Shown: positions 1-6,594 of the stretch, in pieces
Numbering within the stretch: the stretch's first letter is position 1
Layout of the letters: each line of letters begins with the position of its first letter
NCBI GenBank assembly: GCA_047639575.1
Contig: JBLIOB010000226.1
Span: 1 to 7,053 of the forward strand
From: JBLIOB01 sp047639575
Lineage (GTDB): Bacteria; Bacteroidota; Bacteroidia; Flavobacteriales_D; Parvicellaceae
Length of the DNA: 7,053 nucleotides
Reading direction: 5' to 3'
Notes under the pieces: model-generated
Database searches by the model: none
Seen by the model: only the letters and a program-made list of their open reading frames with translations
What the model was told of the DNA's origin: nothing
Made by a program: the position numbers and the translations under genes

Positions 1-2
1 TT

Positions 3-194
3 CAGTTAGACCTTCCATATGAAATTAGAGAAAGCGCTTTTGAGATCTCCATTTATAATACAACCGGCCAATTGGTAGAATCCATTAAAAACAATGCAAT
101 ACAAGTAGACCTAACACAGTTAAAATATGGGTTGTATATTATTGAACTAAAATCAGCTAACACAATCTTTAGTTCAAGGCTTATCAAACAATAG
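3..194 (+). CDS. C-terminal end of a T9SS-secreted protein (type A sorting domain), 5' truncated
   Basis: The only long open frame at the left edge (third frame, 63 residues then TAG at 192-194) reads as a Por-secretion-system type A C-terminal sorting domain. Visible hallmarks are the beta-strand run FEISIYNTTGQLV, a central VDLTQLKYGLYIIEL segment with the usual leucine, glycine and tyrosine spacing, and the basic end SSRLIKQ. In this family the domain directs a periplasmic protein through the T9SS outer-membrane translocon and is then removed, usually leaving the cargo on the cell surface or released. The cargo part lies outside the window, so the enzymatic or adhesive function cannot be given. 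No start codon is visible because the gene begins upstream. A strong terminator follows 32 bases after the stop, so this is the last gene of its transcript. Domain assignment is confident; product identity is unknown. Confidence 0.9.
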   Translation, partial: QLDLPYEIRESAFEISIYNTTGQLVESIKNNAIQVDLTQLKYGLYIIELKSANTIFSSRLIKQ

Positions 195-226
195 GCACAT
201 ACAATTCAGTTTATTTTCCCAAAACC

Positions 227-258
227 AAAAGAGCATCAGATAACCCTGATGCTCTTTT
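227..258 (+). terminator. Intrinsic terminator of the T9SS-cargo gene (possibly bidirectional)
   Basis: A perfect 13-bp inverted repeat (AAAAGAGCATCAG at 227-239 and CTGATGCTCTTTT at 246-258) encloses a 6-base loop. It ends in a T run on the plus strand and begins with an A run, so it could stop transcription from either side. It lies 32 bases past the stop codon at 194, which fits termination of the T9SS-cargo transcript. Confidence 0.9.
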
Positions 259-349
259 TATTGAATTCTATTTTAGATTCGCCCCAGATCTCATCCGCTA
301 TCTGCTCCTTGATCGTCTACTAAATGAGGTTTATCGAGATGAGCTAGAC

Positions 350-458
350 TGTCATCCTGAGCCTTGACTGACGAAGGAAGGAAAGAAATGTCGAAGGGCC
401 TATACGTGAAACGCCCTTCGACATTTCGCTCGCCAAAGGCTCACGGCTCAGGATGACA
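350..458. repeat. REP/MITE-like two-tier palindromic element
   Basis: The outer arms are a perfect 14-bp inverted repeat (TGTCATCCTGAGCC at 350-363, GGCTCAGGATGACA at 445-458). The inner arms are a perfect 15-bp inverted repeat (GAAATGTCGAAGGGC at 385-399, GCCCTTCGACATTTC at 413-427) around a 13-base loop. Between the tiers lie non-matching internal segments (364-384 and 428-444), so the arms were either built asymmetrically or have diverged there. A shorter match, GAGCCTT at 359-365 with AAGGCTC at 436-442, overlaps the outer arm and offers an alternative fold. The words GTCATCCTGAGC and GTCGAAGGG resemble intergenic palindromes seen in multiple copies in many bacterial genomes, including Bacteroidota; that resemblance is from memory, not a search. 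It has no T run, so it is not an ordinary terminator. Mobility is inferred: no transposase gene is nearby. Confidence 0.75.
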
Positions 459-504
459 TTTGCGAAACGATTAGTGGATACACATTAATTTAAAAGACAC
501 AAAA

Positions 505-535
505 AAACCCCCTTAGCCAGTGACCAAGAGGGTTT
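505..535 (-). terminator. Intrinsic terminator of the DUF2911 gene
   Basis: Read on the minus strand, AAACCCTCTT (535 down to 526) pairs with AAGGGGGTTT (514 down to 505) with one mismatch (positions 511 and 529), leaving an 11-base loop. An unbroken run of seven T residues ends the structure on that strand (507 down to 501). It begins 21 bases past the stop codon of the minus-strand gene at 557, the expected position for its terminator. Confidence 0.85.
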
Positions 536-556
536 CAATAAGTAATCTGAATAAAC

Positions 557-1408
557 CTATTTCATAGCCTTCCATTCCGCAATCGACTTCTCATTCGACT
601 TAATATACGAAGCATATTCAGCCTTCTTAGCCGCAGCCAAAGAAAGCTCTGCAGTAGCAATAGCACCTTTATAATCTTTCAATTCCGCTTGGATCAGTGC
701 TTTTCTTCTTAGCATCCAGAATGGAGATTCTCCTCTTAATTCTAAAGACTTCTCAACCCATTCCAAAGCAGTTTTCAAGTCTTTCTTCTCCTCTAAGTAA
801 TAGCCAGCTGCTGCGTAATAATCTGATGAAGATGGTCCTGCCATCACCTTTTCAATGTTAGCCATTACAGTAGTCTTTGTTGGTACAGTAAAAGCAACAG
901 ATGCTTTCGTTTTATCCCAAGCTAAAACTAAGTTTGCTCCGTCTGCGGTCATATCATCAATCGAAATTGTAAACGATTCAACAACGTTTGTCATGTTTCG
1001 AACAACTAAATCTGCATTCAATGCAACTTGAGCATTATCCCATTCTTCAGGAGTTCCCCAGTTGTCTGTTGACTTGTAAAATATCGCTTTCCAAGTTTTC
1101 CCTTCGCTAGGCTTAGTGAACAAAGCGTATGTACCAGCTTCCAATGTATCGTTCCCGAAAATTAACATATCACTTGTAGTAAACGTAGTGTTTTTGTTCG
1201 CGCCAGTTCTCCAAACTTCGTTGTAAGGAACCAAGTCTCCGAAAATCACTCGGTCCTTCTTCGATGGTCTAGAATAAACCACTTCAATTTCTGTTAAACC
1301 AACTGTTTGTCCAACTGTTGCTGCAGGGCTAGGCTGAGGAGTTTTAATTTGTGCTGTTGCGGCCACTGTACTTAAACACAAGGCTACTAATAATGTCTTC
1401 TTAATCAT
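557..1408 (-). CDS. Exported DUF2911 family protein with C-terminal TPR-like region
   Basis: The 283-residue product begins with a signal peptide (MIKK, hydrophobic core to about residue 18, probable cleavage after A-T-A-Q near residue 20), so it should act in the periplasm or at the envelope. Residues about 25-175 match DUF2911 as I know it: SPAATVGQTVGLTEIEV (27-43), VYSRPSKKDRVIFGDLVPY (44-62), VWRTGANKNTTFTTS (65-79), AGTYALFTKP (91-100) and IFYKSTDNWG (109-118). DUF2911 is a conserved Bacteroidota domain with no established biochemical role. Residues about 199-260 form two helical hairpins resembling TPRs, a combination common in this family. The ATG at 1406-1408 is chosen because it gives the intact signal peptide. 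It is transcribed alone from a divergent promoter and ends at a clear terminator. Family assignment is firm; function is unknown. Confidence 0.93.
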   Translation of the reverse strand: MIKKTLLVALCLSTVAATAQIKTPQPSPAATVGQTVGLTEIEVVYSRPSKKDRVIFGDLVPYNEVWRTGANKNTTFTTSDMLIFGNDTLEAGTYALFTKPSEGKTWKAIFYKSTDNWGTPEEWDNAQVALNADLVVRNMTNVVESFTISIDDMTADGANLVLAWDKTKASVAFTVPTKTTVMANIEKVMAGPSSSDYYAAAGYYLEEKKDLKTALEWVEKSLELRGESPFWMLRRKALIQAELKDYKGAIATAELSLAAAKKAEYASYIKSNEKSIAEWKAMK

Positions 1409-1430
1409 CGTTTAATTTTTTAAAGGTGCG

Positions 1431-1438
1431 CAAAGATA
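1431..1438 (-). promoter_or_regulatory. Candidate -7 promoter element for the DUF2911 gene
   Basis: On the minus strand the octamer TATCTTTG matches the Bacteroidota housekeeping sigma -7 consensus TAnnTTTG exactly and lies 22 bases before the start codon, implying a short leader. No good TTTG-type -33 element is present at the usual distance upstream, so the call rests on the -7 box and its position. Confidence 0.5.
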
Positions 1439-1609
1439 TCATTTAACGAGAGAGATAGCTTCTAAATGGTCTGTACGGTGGTGGTTCTGTCCAAATTGTA
1501 ATAAACCCGACCTTTAAATAAGCAGGATATGTTATTGGAAAATTAATTAATAATTAGGTTGAGATAGCAGGTGCAATTACATTTTCAAGTACATCGATAT
1601 TAATTCGGT

Positions 1610-1617
1610 TATCTTTA
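1610..1617 (+). promoter_or_regulatory. Candidate -7 promoter element for the TPR/SpoIIE phosphatase gene
   Basis: TATCTTTA matches the Bacteroidota -7 consensus TAnnTTTG in all but the last fixed base and lies 25 bases before the first start codon at 1643. No clear -33 TTG is visible at the expected distance. The divergent spacer 1409-1642 shows no other obvious promoter on this strand, so this is the best but weak candidate. Confidence 0.3.
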
Positions 1618-1642
1618 TGACCGCATTAAATCTTCACCCTAA

Positions 1643-3955
1643 ATGGCCGTTAAGACTAACATGAAAATTTTAATACTCGTAACGTTTTTTTTCTCCGGAA
1701 CGCTGTACGCTCAGCGCAGTGATTCGGATGTGATGAAAATCGATTCGCTTAAAAATGTAATTGCAACTGCGGAGCACGATTCTAATGTGGTTAACGCATA
1801 TTACGCTTGGGATTTAATGATCTACATAGATAATCCGGAATTAGATATAGAGTTATGCGAGAAGATAATTAAGGTTTGTCGGAAAAACCTTTCAAAGACT
1901 TTAAATGCCGCGGAAAACAAATTCTTTAAAGCCTATTTAGCATATAACTTATGTTCGGCCTCACAGAACGAACTTATACTCGGAAATGTGGAGGTTGCTT
2001 ATAGTTATATTCAAGAATGCATCGAGCTGGGGGCTTTAATTGGTGATAATAAAGCTTTGAACAACGGCTTTAGCATAATGAGCATTTACAACGAGCATAT
2101 TGGAAGGTTGGATAGCGCCATAATTTACACTCAAAAAGCATTGGATTTATCGCGAGAAGCTAATGACACCAGTAGGTGCGCTGAGAACGAGCGATCGATG
2201 GGGACCTTATATCTAGCACAAGGAGATCTTGTGCAAGCGCTGAAATGGAAATTTAAGTCGTTGGTAACAGCAAGTACAATTAAAGATTCAGCGGCTCTTC
2301 CTGCAATTTACAATGATTTAGGTGTGGTTTATAGCAGAATGAAGGATACCGTTAATTGTCTAAAATACAGTCTGCTCAGTTTGGAGATCATGGAAAAGTT
2401 CTCCGTACACATTGATGAGGCTGCGGTACTGTACCATAATATTTCTACCTATTATGTTGGTCTTAAGGATGTTAAGAACGCAATAAAGTACCTCAATAAA
2501 GCGAAAGAATCTCATCTTGGAAATGACCCGAGAGACACTAAGTTTCATCTACTGATTACAGAAGCTGACATTAATTTATTTCTGCATAACGATTCAATAG
2601 TTGAGCGCTTATTATTAGAAGCGCTAGAGATAGCGGTAGAAGTGGATCGTATGCGGATGTTGGCGGAAATTAATGGCGCTTTAGGGAAATTCTATCTACA
2701 TAAAGAAAATTATCAGCAAGCAATTTATCATGCGGAAAAGACTTTCGAAATCATAGGAGATAACCTGATAAATAGTCGAGAGGTAGCGTCTAAAGTTCTT
2801 TATAAGTCTTATCGGGAGACGGGAGATGCTGTGAATGCTTTAAAAATGCATGAAATCTATATCTTGGCAAGAGATAGTATTCTTGATCAGGAGCACCAAA
2901 GGGAACAGATACAGCAGGGATTTCGTTATGAATACGACATGCAGCTTGCCGCGGAAACAGCCCGGAACGCGGAGAATGAGAATGTAACAATAGCCAAACT
3001 TGATGCTAAAGAACAGCAAAGCTACTTCTTGTATATCGGCTTAGCATTGACGCTGATTTTTGGATTAGTAATTTTTAGTCGATTCAGAGTGATCTCAAAG
3101 CAAAAAGTGATCATTCAAGATCAGAAATTAAAGGTAGATGAAGCGTTTGATGAATTGGAGGTGAGGAACACCGAAATGCTTGATTCAATTAATTATGCGA
3201 AACGTATTCAGTCCGCTATACTGCCTCCCTTAGATTTTGTTCAAGAAAAACTTGGAGAATCCTTTGTACTCTACATTCCGAAAGACATTGTAGCAGGAGA
3301 TTTCTACTGGATGCAGGACGTTCAATCTACAGATGATGGAAATGAAACAGTCTTGTTTGCTGCCGCAGATTGCACCGGTCATGGTGTGCCGGGAGCATTG
3401 GTAAGTGTGGTTTGTAACAACGCTTTAAACCGCGCTGTTTTTGAATTTGGCATCAAGGACCCAGGAGCTATTTTAGATAAAACAAGATCGATTGTTACAG
3501 ACGAGTTTGGAAAGTCTCTAGAAGATGTAAAAGATGGAATGGACATTGCCTTAATAAGTCTTGAAATCCCTAAAGGAGGCAATTCTACAGGAGTTAGAAG
3601 TTTAAAGTACGCAGGCGCTAATAATCCGCTTTGGATCATACGAAACGAAGAAATAATTGAGATTAAAGCTGACAAGCAACCAATTGGAAATTACCAGGAT
3701 ATAGTTCCATTCAATACGCATTCAATCAATCTGGAAAAGGGAGACTCGATCTATGTGTTTTCGGATGGCTATGCCGACCAATTTGGTGGAGATAAAGGCA
3801 AGAAGTTGAAAACGGCCAACCTTAAAAAGCTACTGTTATCGCTTCAGCATTTGCCTATGAAAGAACAGCAATCAGAGCTAGCGAATTCTTTTGAGCAATG
3901 GAAGGGAGATATAGAACAGCTTGATGACGTTTGCATCATTGGGCTTCGAGTGTAG
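1643..3955 (+). CDS. TPR-sensor SpoIIE-family (PP2C-type) serine/threonine phosphatase, membrane-anchored
   Basis: The 770-residue protein combines an exported sensor-like part with a cytoplasmic phosphatase. In order: signal peptide (core ILILVTFFFSG, probable cleavage near A23), about six TPR-like helical hairpins between residues 140 and 410, a charged helical stretch (about 425-458), one transmembrane helix (461-479), a short coiled coil (about 485-515) and a SpoIIE/PP2C domain (about 516-770). The linker INYAKRIQSAILPP (516-529) is typical of this architecture. The acidic metal-binding positions are present: GDFYW (D553), ADCTGHGVPG (D576), FSDG (D708) and DDV (D761-762), so the enzyme should be active. 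Related phosphatases dephosphorylate anti-sigma-factor antagonists or similar regulators; the partner here is not visible. Topology predicts TPRs in the periplasm and phosphatase in the cytoplasm. Two in-frame starts compete: ATG 1643, and ATG 1661 (M7), which would give a more typical signal peptide starting MKILILV. No terminator follows. Confidence 0.92.
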   Translation: MAVKTNMKILILVTFFFSGTLYAQRSDSDVMKIDSLKNVIATAEHDSNVVNAYYAWDLMIYIDNPELDIELCEKIIKVCRKNLSKTLNAAENKFFKAYLAYNLCSASQNELILGNVEVAYSYIQECIELGALIGDNKALNNGFSIMSIYNEHIGRLDSAIIYTQKALDLSREANDTSRCAENERSMGTLYLAQGDLVQALKWKFKSLVTASTIKDSAALPAIYNDLGVVYSRMKDTVNCLKYSLLSLEIMEKFSVHIDEAAVLYHNISTYYVGLKDVKNAIKYLNKAKESHLGNDPRDTKFHLLITEADINLFLHNDSIVERLLLEALEIAVEVDRMRMLAEINGALGKFYLHKENYQQAIYHAEKTFEIIGDNLINSREVASKVLYKSYRETGDAVNALKMHEIYILARDSILDQEHQREQIQQGFRYEYDMQLAAETARNAENENVTIAKLDAKEQQSYFLYIGLALTLIFGLVIFSRFRVISKQKVIIQDQKLKVDEAFDELEVRNTEMLDSINYAKRIQSAILPPLDFVQEKLGESFVLYIPKDIVAGDFYWMQDVQSTDDGNETVLFAAADCTGHGVPGALVSVVCNNALNRAVFEFGIKDPGAILDKTRSIVTDEFGKSLEDVKDGMDIALISLEIPKGGNSTGVRSLKYAGANNPLWIIRNEEIIEIKADKQPIGNYQDIVPFNTHSINLEKGDSIYVFSDGYADQFGGDKGKKLKTANLKKLLLSLQHLPMKEQQSELANSFEQWKGDIEQLDDVCIIGLRV

Positions 3956-3965
3956 TTTTCGTCTT

Positions 3966-3973
3966 TAACTTTG
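3966..3973 (+). promoter_or_regulatory. Candidate -7 promoter element for the deacetylase-symporter operon
   Basis: TAACTTTG is an exact match to the Bacteroidota -7 consensus TAnnTTTG, located 11 bases after the phosphatase stop codon and 63 bases before the ATG at 4037. A TTG at 3939-3941, inside the end of the phosphatase gene, could serve as the -33 box, but the 24-base spacing is somewhat long. If real, the deacetylase operon has its own promoter; with no terminator after the phosphatase gene, read-through is also possible. Confidence 0.42.
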
Positions 3974-4036
3974 CATTCGTATTCTATTGATCGGTGTGCC
4001 CATTATCCCTACTTTTATCCTCCAAATAAAAAGGTC

Positions 4037-6484
4037 ATGCGTTACATTGCCATCATATCAATCGTTTTTATTTCTCTTTCTTCAGCAGCCAATAAAGGAG
4101 CTGGAGAAATTTACGTAAGTCTACAGAAGCTACACTCACTTAAACGAGTGCTCTATGTAGCGGCTCATCCAGATGACGAAAACACTAGAGCATTGGCTTA
4201 TTTCTCCTTGGGAGAAAAAGCGGAAACAGCATACTTTTCATTTACAAGAGGGGATGGAGGTCAAAACCTAATTGGTGATGAGTTGAGTGAAAACCTTGGT
4301 GTGCTGAGAACACAAGAATTGCTTGCCGCTAGGTCTTATGATGGGGCGAAACAATATTTCTCAAGAGCAGTTGATTTCGGTTACTCGAAATCTGCAGATG
4401 AGTCGCTTTCTAAATGGGGAAAAGACGAAGTGCTTTCTGATTTGGTTTTAGTAATTCGTCAATTTAAGCCAGATGTAATTATCACGAGATTTCCTCCTGA
4501 TACAAGAGCAGGACATGGTCACCACACTGCATCTGCAATGATGGCAATTGAAGCATTTGAAAAGGCAGCAGACCCGAAATTTCTACCAAGTCAAGTAAAT
4601 AAATATGGTGCATGGAAATCCACATCAGTATACTGGAATACCTCTTATTGGTGGGATAAGGACATCGCAACAATGACTAAAGGAGATCCTAACTACCTGA
4701 TTACCGATATCGGTGGATATAATTCTTCTCTTGGTCAATCCTACACTGAAATAGGAACGTTGGCTAGAAGTCAACATAAGTGTCAAGGCTTTGGTGGACT
4801 AGTTGAAAGAGGTTCAAGAACTGAATATTTCAAGCATTTAGCTGGTGAGCAATTGAAGAATTCATTTTTTGAAAAGAGCACTCGTTCTTGGTCGGACATA
4901 ATTGACAAAGACTTTGAAAAAAGTTTACAGGATTTAATGGATGATTTTGATTTCGTAAATACAGAAAAGAACGTGCCTGCTTTAATGGATATCCGTAAGG
5001 AGCTATTAAACCTTCCTGATACTCCATTGAATAAGGAGAAACGGAATCGATGTGATCAAATCATTCTAGATTGCCTTGGGCTTTATCTAGAAATTGGCGG
5101 AGCTGATTTTGCTTGCGTTCGAGACTTGGAAACGATGCTTACTATTCACTTTGTGAACAGATCATCATCACATGTTGAGCTGAAGGATATTAATTTCAAT
5201 ACTGGAAATCGATATGAGTTTACGGATACGTTGGTTCAAAATGTAGTACTAAATAAAGAGATTAAATTCACTGCAAATCCTGCAATTTCAAATCCATATT
5301 GGTTAGATAAACCATTCGATGCAAGATTCTCTGTGGCCGATAAAAGCAACCTCGGTAAACCTGAAAATGATCCAACGTTTATTGGTTATGTTCATTTGAT
5401 CGTTGATGGGACAGAGATGAATATTGGGGTGCCCGTTTCTTATAAATGGCGAGACCCATCTTATGGTGAGCGAAGAAGAATGATGATTTCTACTCCTCGA
5501 TTTGCAACTAATTTTGAGCAAAAGCTAGAAATCTTGAAACCTAATGAAGTGAAAACGATCCGACTTAACGTTCACAGTTTCTTGGATAGTTTGGTGGATG
5601 AGGTTCAGATTTCTGCTCCTAAAGGATGGAATGTTTCTCCAAAATCTCTTCCAGTTTATATTAAGTCGAAGCACGATGAGGTTTGGTTGGAATTCAAGTT
5701 AAGTGCAACAGAAGGAACGTCAGTAGGTAAGATCCAATTGAAGGACAGTAAAGGGAAAGAGCTTTATTCCTTCCGAGAAATCGCCTATGACCATATTCCA
5801 ACGCAAGTTATATTTAGTAAGGCAGCTCTTGACTGCAAGCAGTTAGATGCCAAGATCAATCCCGGAAAAGTTGCATATATAAAAGGAGTTGACGATGCTG
5901 TACCAAATGCTATAACACAACTTGGATTTGAACTCGAAGTTTTTGAGGTAAACGATTTATTGAACATTGAGTTGTCGCAATTTCAAACCGTTGTTTTAGG
6001 GATTAGAATTTACAACGTACATCCGGAGCTATCTAACTTCCAGAACCAATTGAATGACTACGTGAAAGAAGGAGGAAACCTAGTAATGCAGTATAACACT
6101 GCTTCTAGATCATTAAAAGGAAAAACGTATGGCCCAACGCCTTTTGAATTATCAAGAAAACGTGTTACAGAGGAAGATGCAACAGTTAAATTTCTAGCGC
6201 CTAAACACGCTATTATGAACACTCCCAACAAAATTACAGAGGCAGATTTTGAAGATTGGGTGCAAGAACGAGGTCTATATTTTGCTGATAATTGGGACAA
6301 ATCTTACACGCCTTTATTGTCATGGTCAGACCAAGGAGAAGATCCTGTTGAAGGAGCATTGATTGTAACTAAATATGGAAAAGGTCAGTTCGTCTATGCT
6401 GGGATTTCATTCTTTAGAGAATTGCCAAATGGTGTAATTGGAGCGTACCGATTGTTTGCTAATATTCTGAGCTACCAGCCATGA
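4037..6484 (+). CDS. Exported multidomain PIG-L (LmbE-like) family deacetylase
   Basis: The 815-residue protein starts with a signal peptide (MRYIAIISIVFISLSSAA), so it should act in the periplasm. The PIG-L zinc-hydrolase domain spans about 35-280: AHPDDE at 43-48 supplies the His and Asp of the metal site and catalytic base, and GHGHH at 159-163 supplies the second histidine motif (usual form GHPDH). Family members remove N-acetyl groups from amino-sugar conjugates. This one is far longer than the roughly 230-300-residue single-domain enzymes: about 490-585 looks like a beta-sandwich (NEW3-like), and about 600-815 like a class I glutamine-amidotransferase-type Rossmann domain (AYIKGVDDAVPNAITQLGF, LVMQYN, GKGQFVYAGISFFRELP), probably non-catalytic. 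ATG 4037 is preferred over upstream TTG 3971 because it begins the signal peptide and follows an AAAAAGG purine stretch. Its stop overlaps the next start (ATGA). Substrate unknown; family call firm, C-terminal domain calls inferred. Confidence 0.92.
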   Translation: MRYIAIISIVFISLSSAANKGAGEIYVSLQKLHSLKRVLYVAAHPDDENTRALAYFSLGEKAETAYFSFTRGDGGQNLIGDELSENLGVLRTQELLAARSYDGAKQYFSRAVDFGYSKSADESLSKWGKDEVLSDLVLVIRQFKPDVIITRFPPDTRAGHGHHTASAMMAIEAFEKAADPKFLPSQVNKYGAWKSTSVYWNTSYWWDKDIATMTKGDPNYLITDIGGYNSSLGQSYTEIGTLARSQHKCQGFGGLVERGSRTEYFKHLAGEQLKNSFFEKSTRSWSDIIDKDFEKSLQDLMDDFDFVNTEKNVPALMDIRKELLNLPDTPLNKEKRNRCDQIILDCLGLYLEIGGADFACVRDLETMLTIHFVNRSSSHVELKDINFNTGNRYEFTDTLVQNVVLNKEIKFTANPAISNPYWLDKPFDARFSVADKSNLGKPENDPTFIGYVHLIVDGTEMNIGVPVSYKWRDPSYGERRRMMISTPRFATNFEQKLEILKPNEVKTIRLNVHSFLDSLVDEVQISAPKGWNVSPKSLPVYIKSKHDEVWLEFKLSATEGTSVGKIQLKDSKGKELYSFREIAYDHIPTQVIFSKAALDCKQLDAKINPGKVAYIKGVDDAVPNAITQLGFELEVFEVNDLLNIELSQFQTVVLGIRIYNVHPELSNFQNQLNDYVKEGGNLVMQYNTASRSLKGKTYGPTPFELSRKRVTEEDATVKFLAPKHAIMNTPNKITEADFEDWVQERGLYFADNWDKSYTPLLSWSDQGEDPVEGALIVTKYGKGQFVYAGISFFRELPNGVIGAYRLFANILSYQP

Positions 6485-6594
6485 GCGAGGAAAAAGACTC
6501 AACAAAATGGTCTGCCTGGTATCTTGGATTAATGGCTGTACTATTGATCCAGATCATCGTTTATTTTTGGATTACTAATTCATATGAACTGTGA
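6481..6594 (+). CDS. 37-residue single-transmembrane microprotein between deacetylase and symporter
   Basis: The ATG overlaps the deacetylase stop (ATGA, 6481-6484) and the frame runs 37 codons to TGA at 6592-6594, which overlaps the symporter start (GTGA). The product has a charged N-terminus (MSEEKDSTK), a Trp-rich interface (WSAWYLG) and one hydrophobic helix (about 14-32, GLMAVLLIQIIVYFW), then the short tail ITNSYEL. The architecture suggests an inner-membrane microprotein with its N-terminus in the cytoplasm, although the positive-inside signal is weak because that end is mostly acidic. Some sodium:solute symporters are encoded beside small membrane proteins (for example DUF4212 or DUF485 proteins); this one is shorter, with one helix, and I cannot assign it to either. 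Its exact fit between two coupled genes and its protein-like composition argue for a real gene. Function as a symporter subunit or assembly factor is inference. Confidence 0.8.
   Translation: MSEEKDSTKWSAWYLGLMAVLLIQIIVYFWITNSYEL

Larger units (their letters stand above)
195..556. other. Convergent intergenic spacer without a gene
   Basis: This 362-base stretch lies between the stop codon of a plus-strand gene and that of a minus-strand gene. It contains a terminator on each side (227-258 and 505-535) and a long palindrome between them (350-458). I see no convincing coding frame and no tRNA or other RNA gene in it. The bases at 260-349 and 459-500 hold nothing I can name. Confidence 0.8.

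Noticed and set aside
350..458. CRISPR array or intrinsic terminator as explanation for the palindrome
   Set aside because: There are no direct repeats with regular spacers, and no T run follows either arm; the two tiers of inverted repeats fit a REP/MITE-like element better.
1460..1500. Short near-repeat of GGTCTGT and GGTTCTGT in the divergent spacer, considered as an operator
   Set aside because: The copies are imperfect, very short and not placed symmetrically to either candidate promoter; chance is sufficient.
3379..3675. 98-codon minus-strand open frame inside the phosphatase gene
   Set aside because: It lies antisense to the conserved catalytic core of the SpoIIE domain and has no recognisable domain, promoter or ribosome site; its openness follows from the coding bias of the real gene.
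3956..4036. Terminator after the phosphatase gene
   Set aside because: I could not find a GC-rich stem followed by a T run in this 81-base gap; read-through into the deacetylase gene remains possible.
6058..6300. 80-codon minus-strand open frame inside the deacetylase gene
   Set aside because: Antisense to a well-supported coding region, with no family resemblance; treated as a shadow, as are the other short minus-strand frames within 2360-6300.
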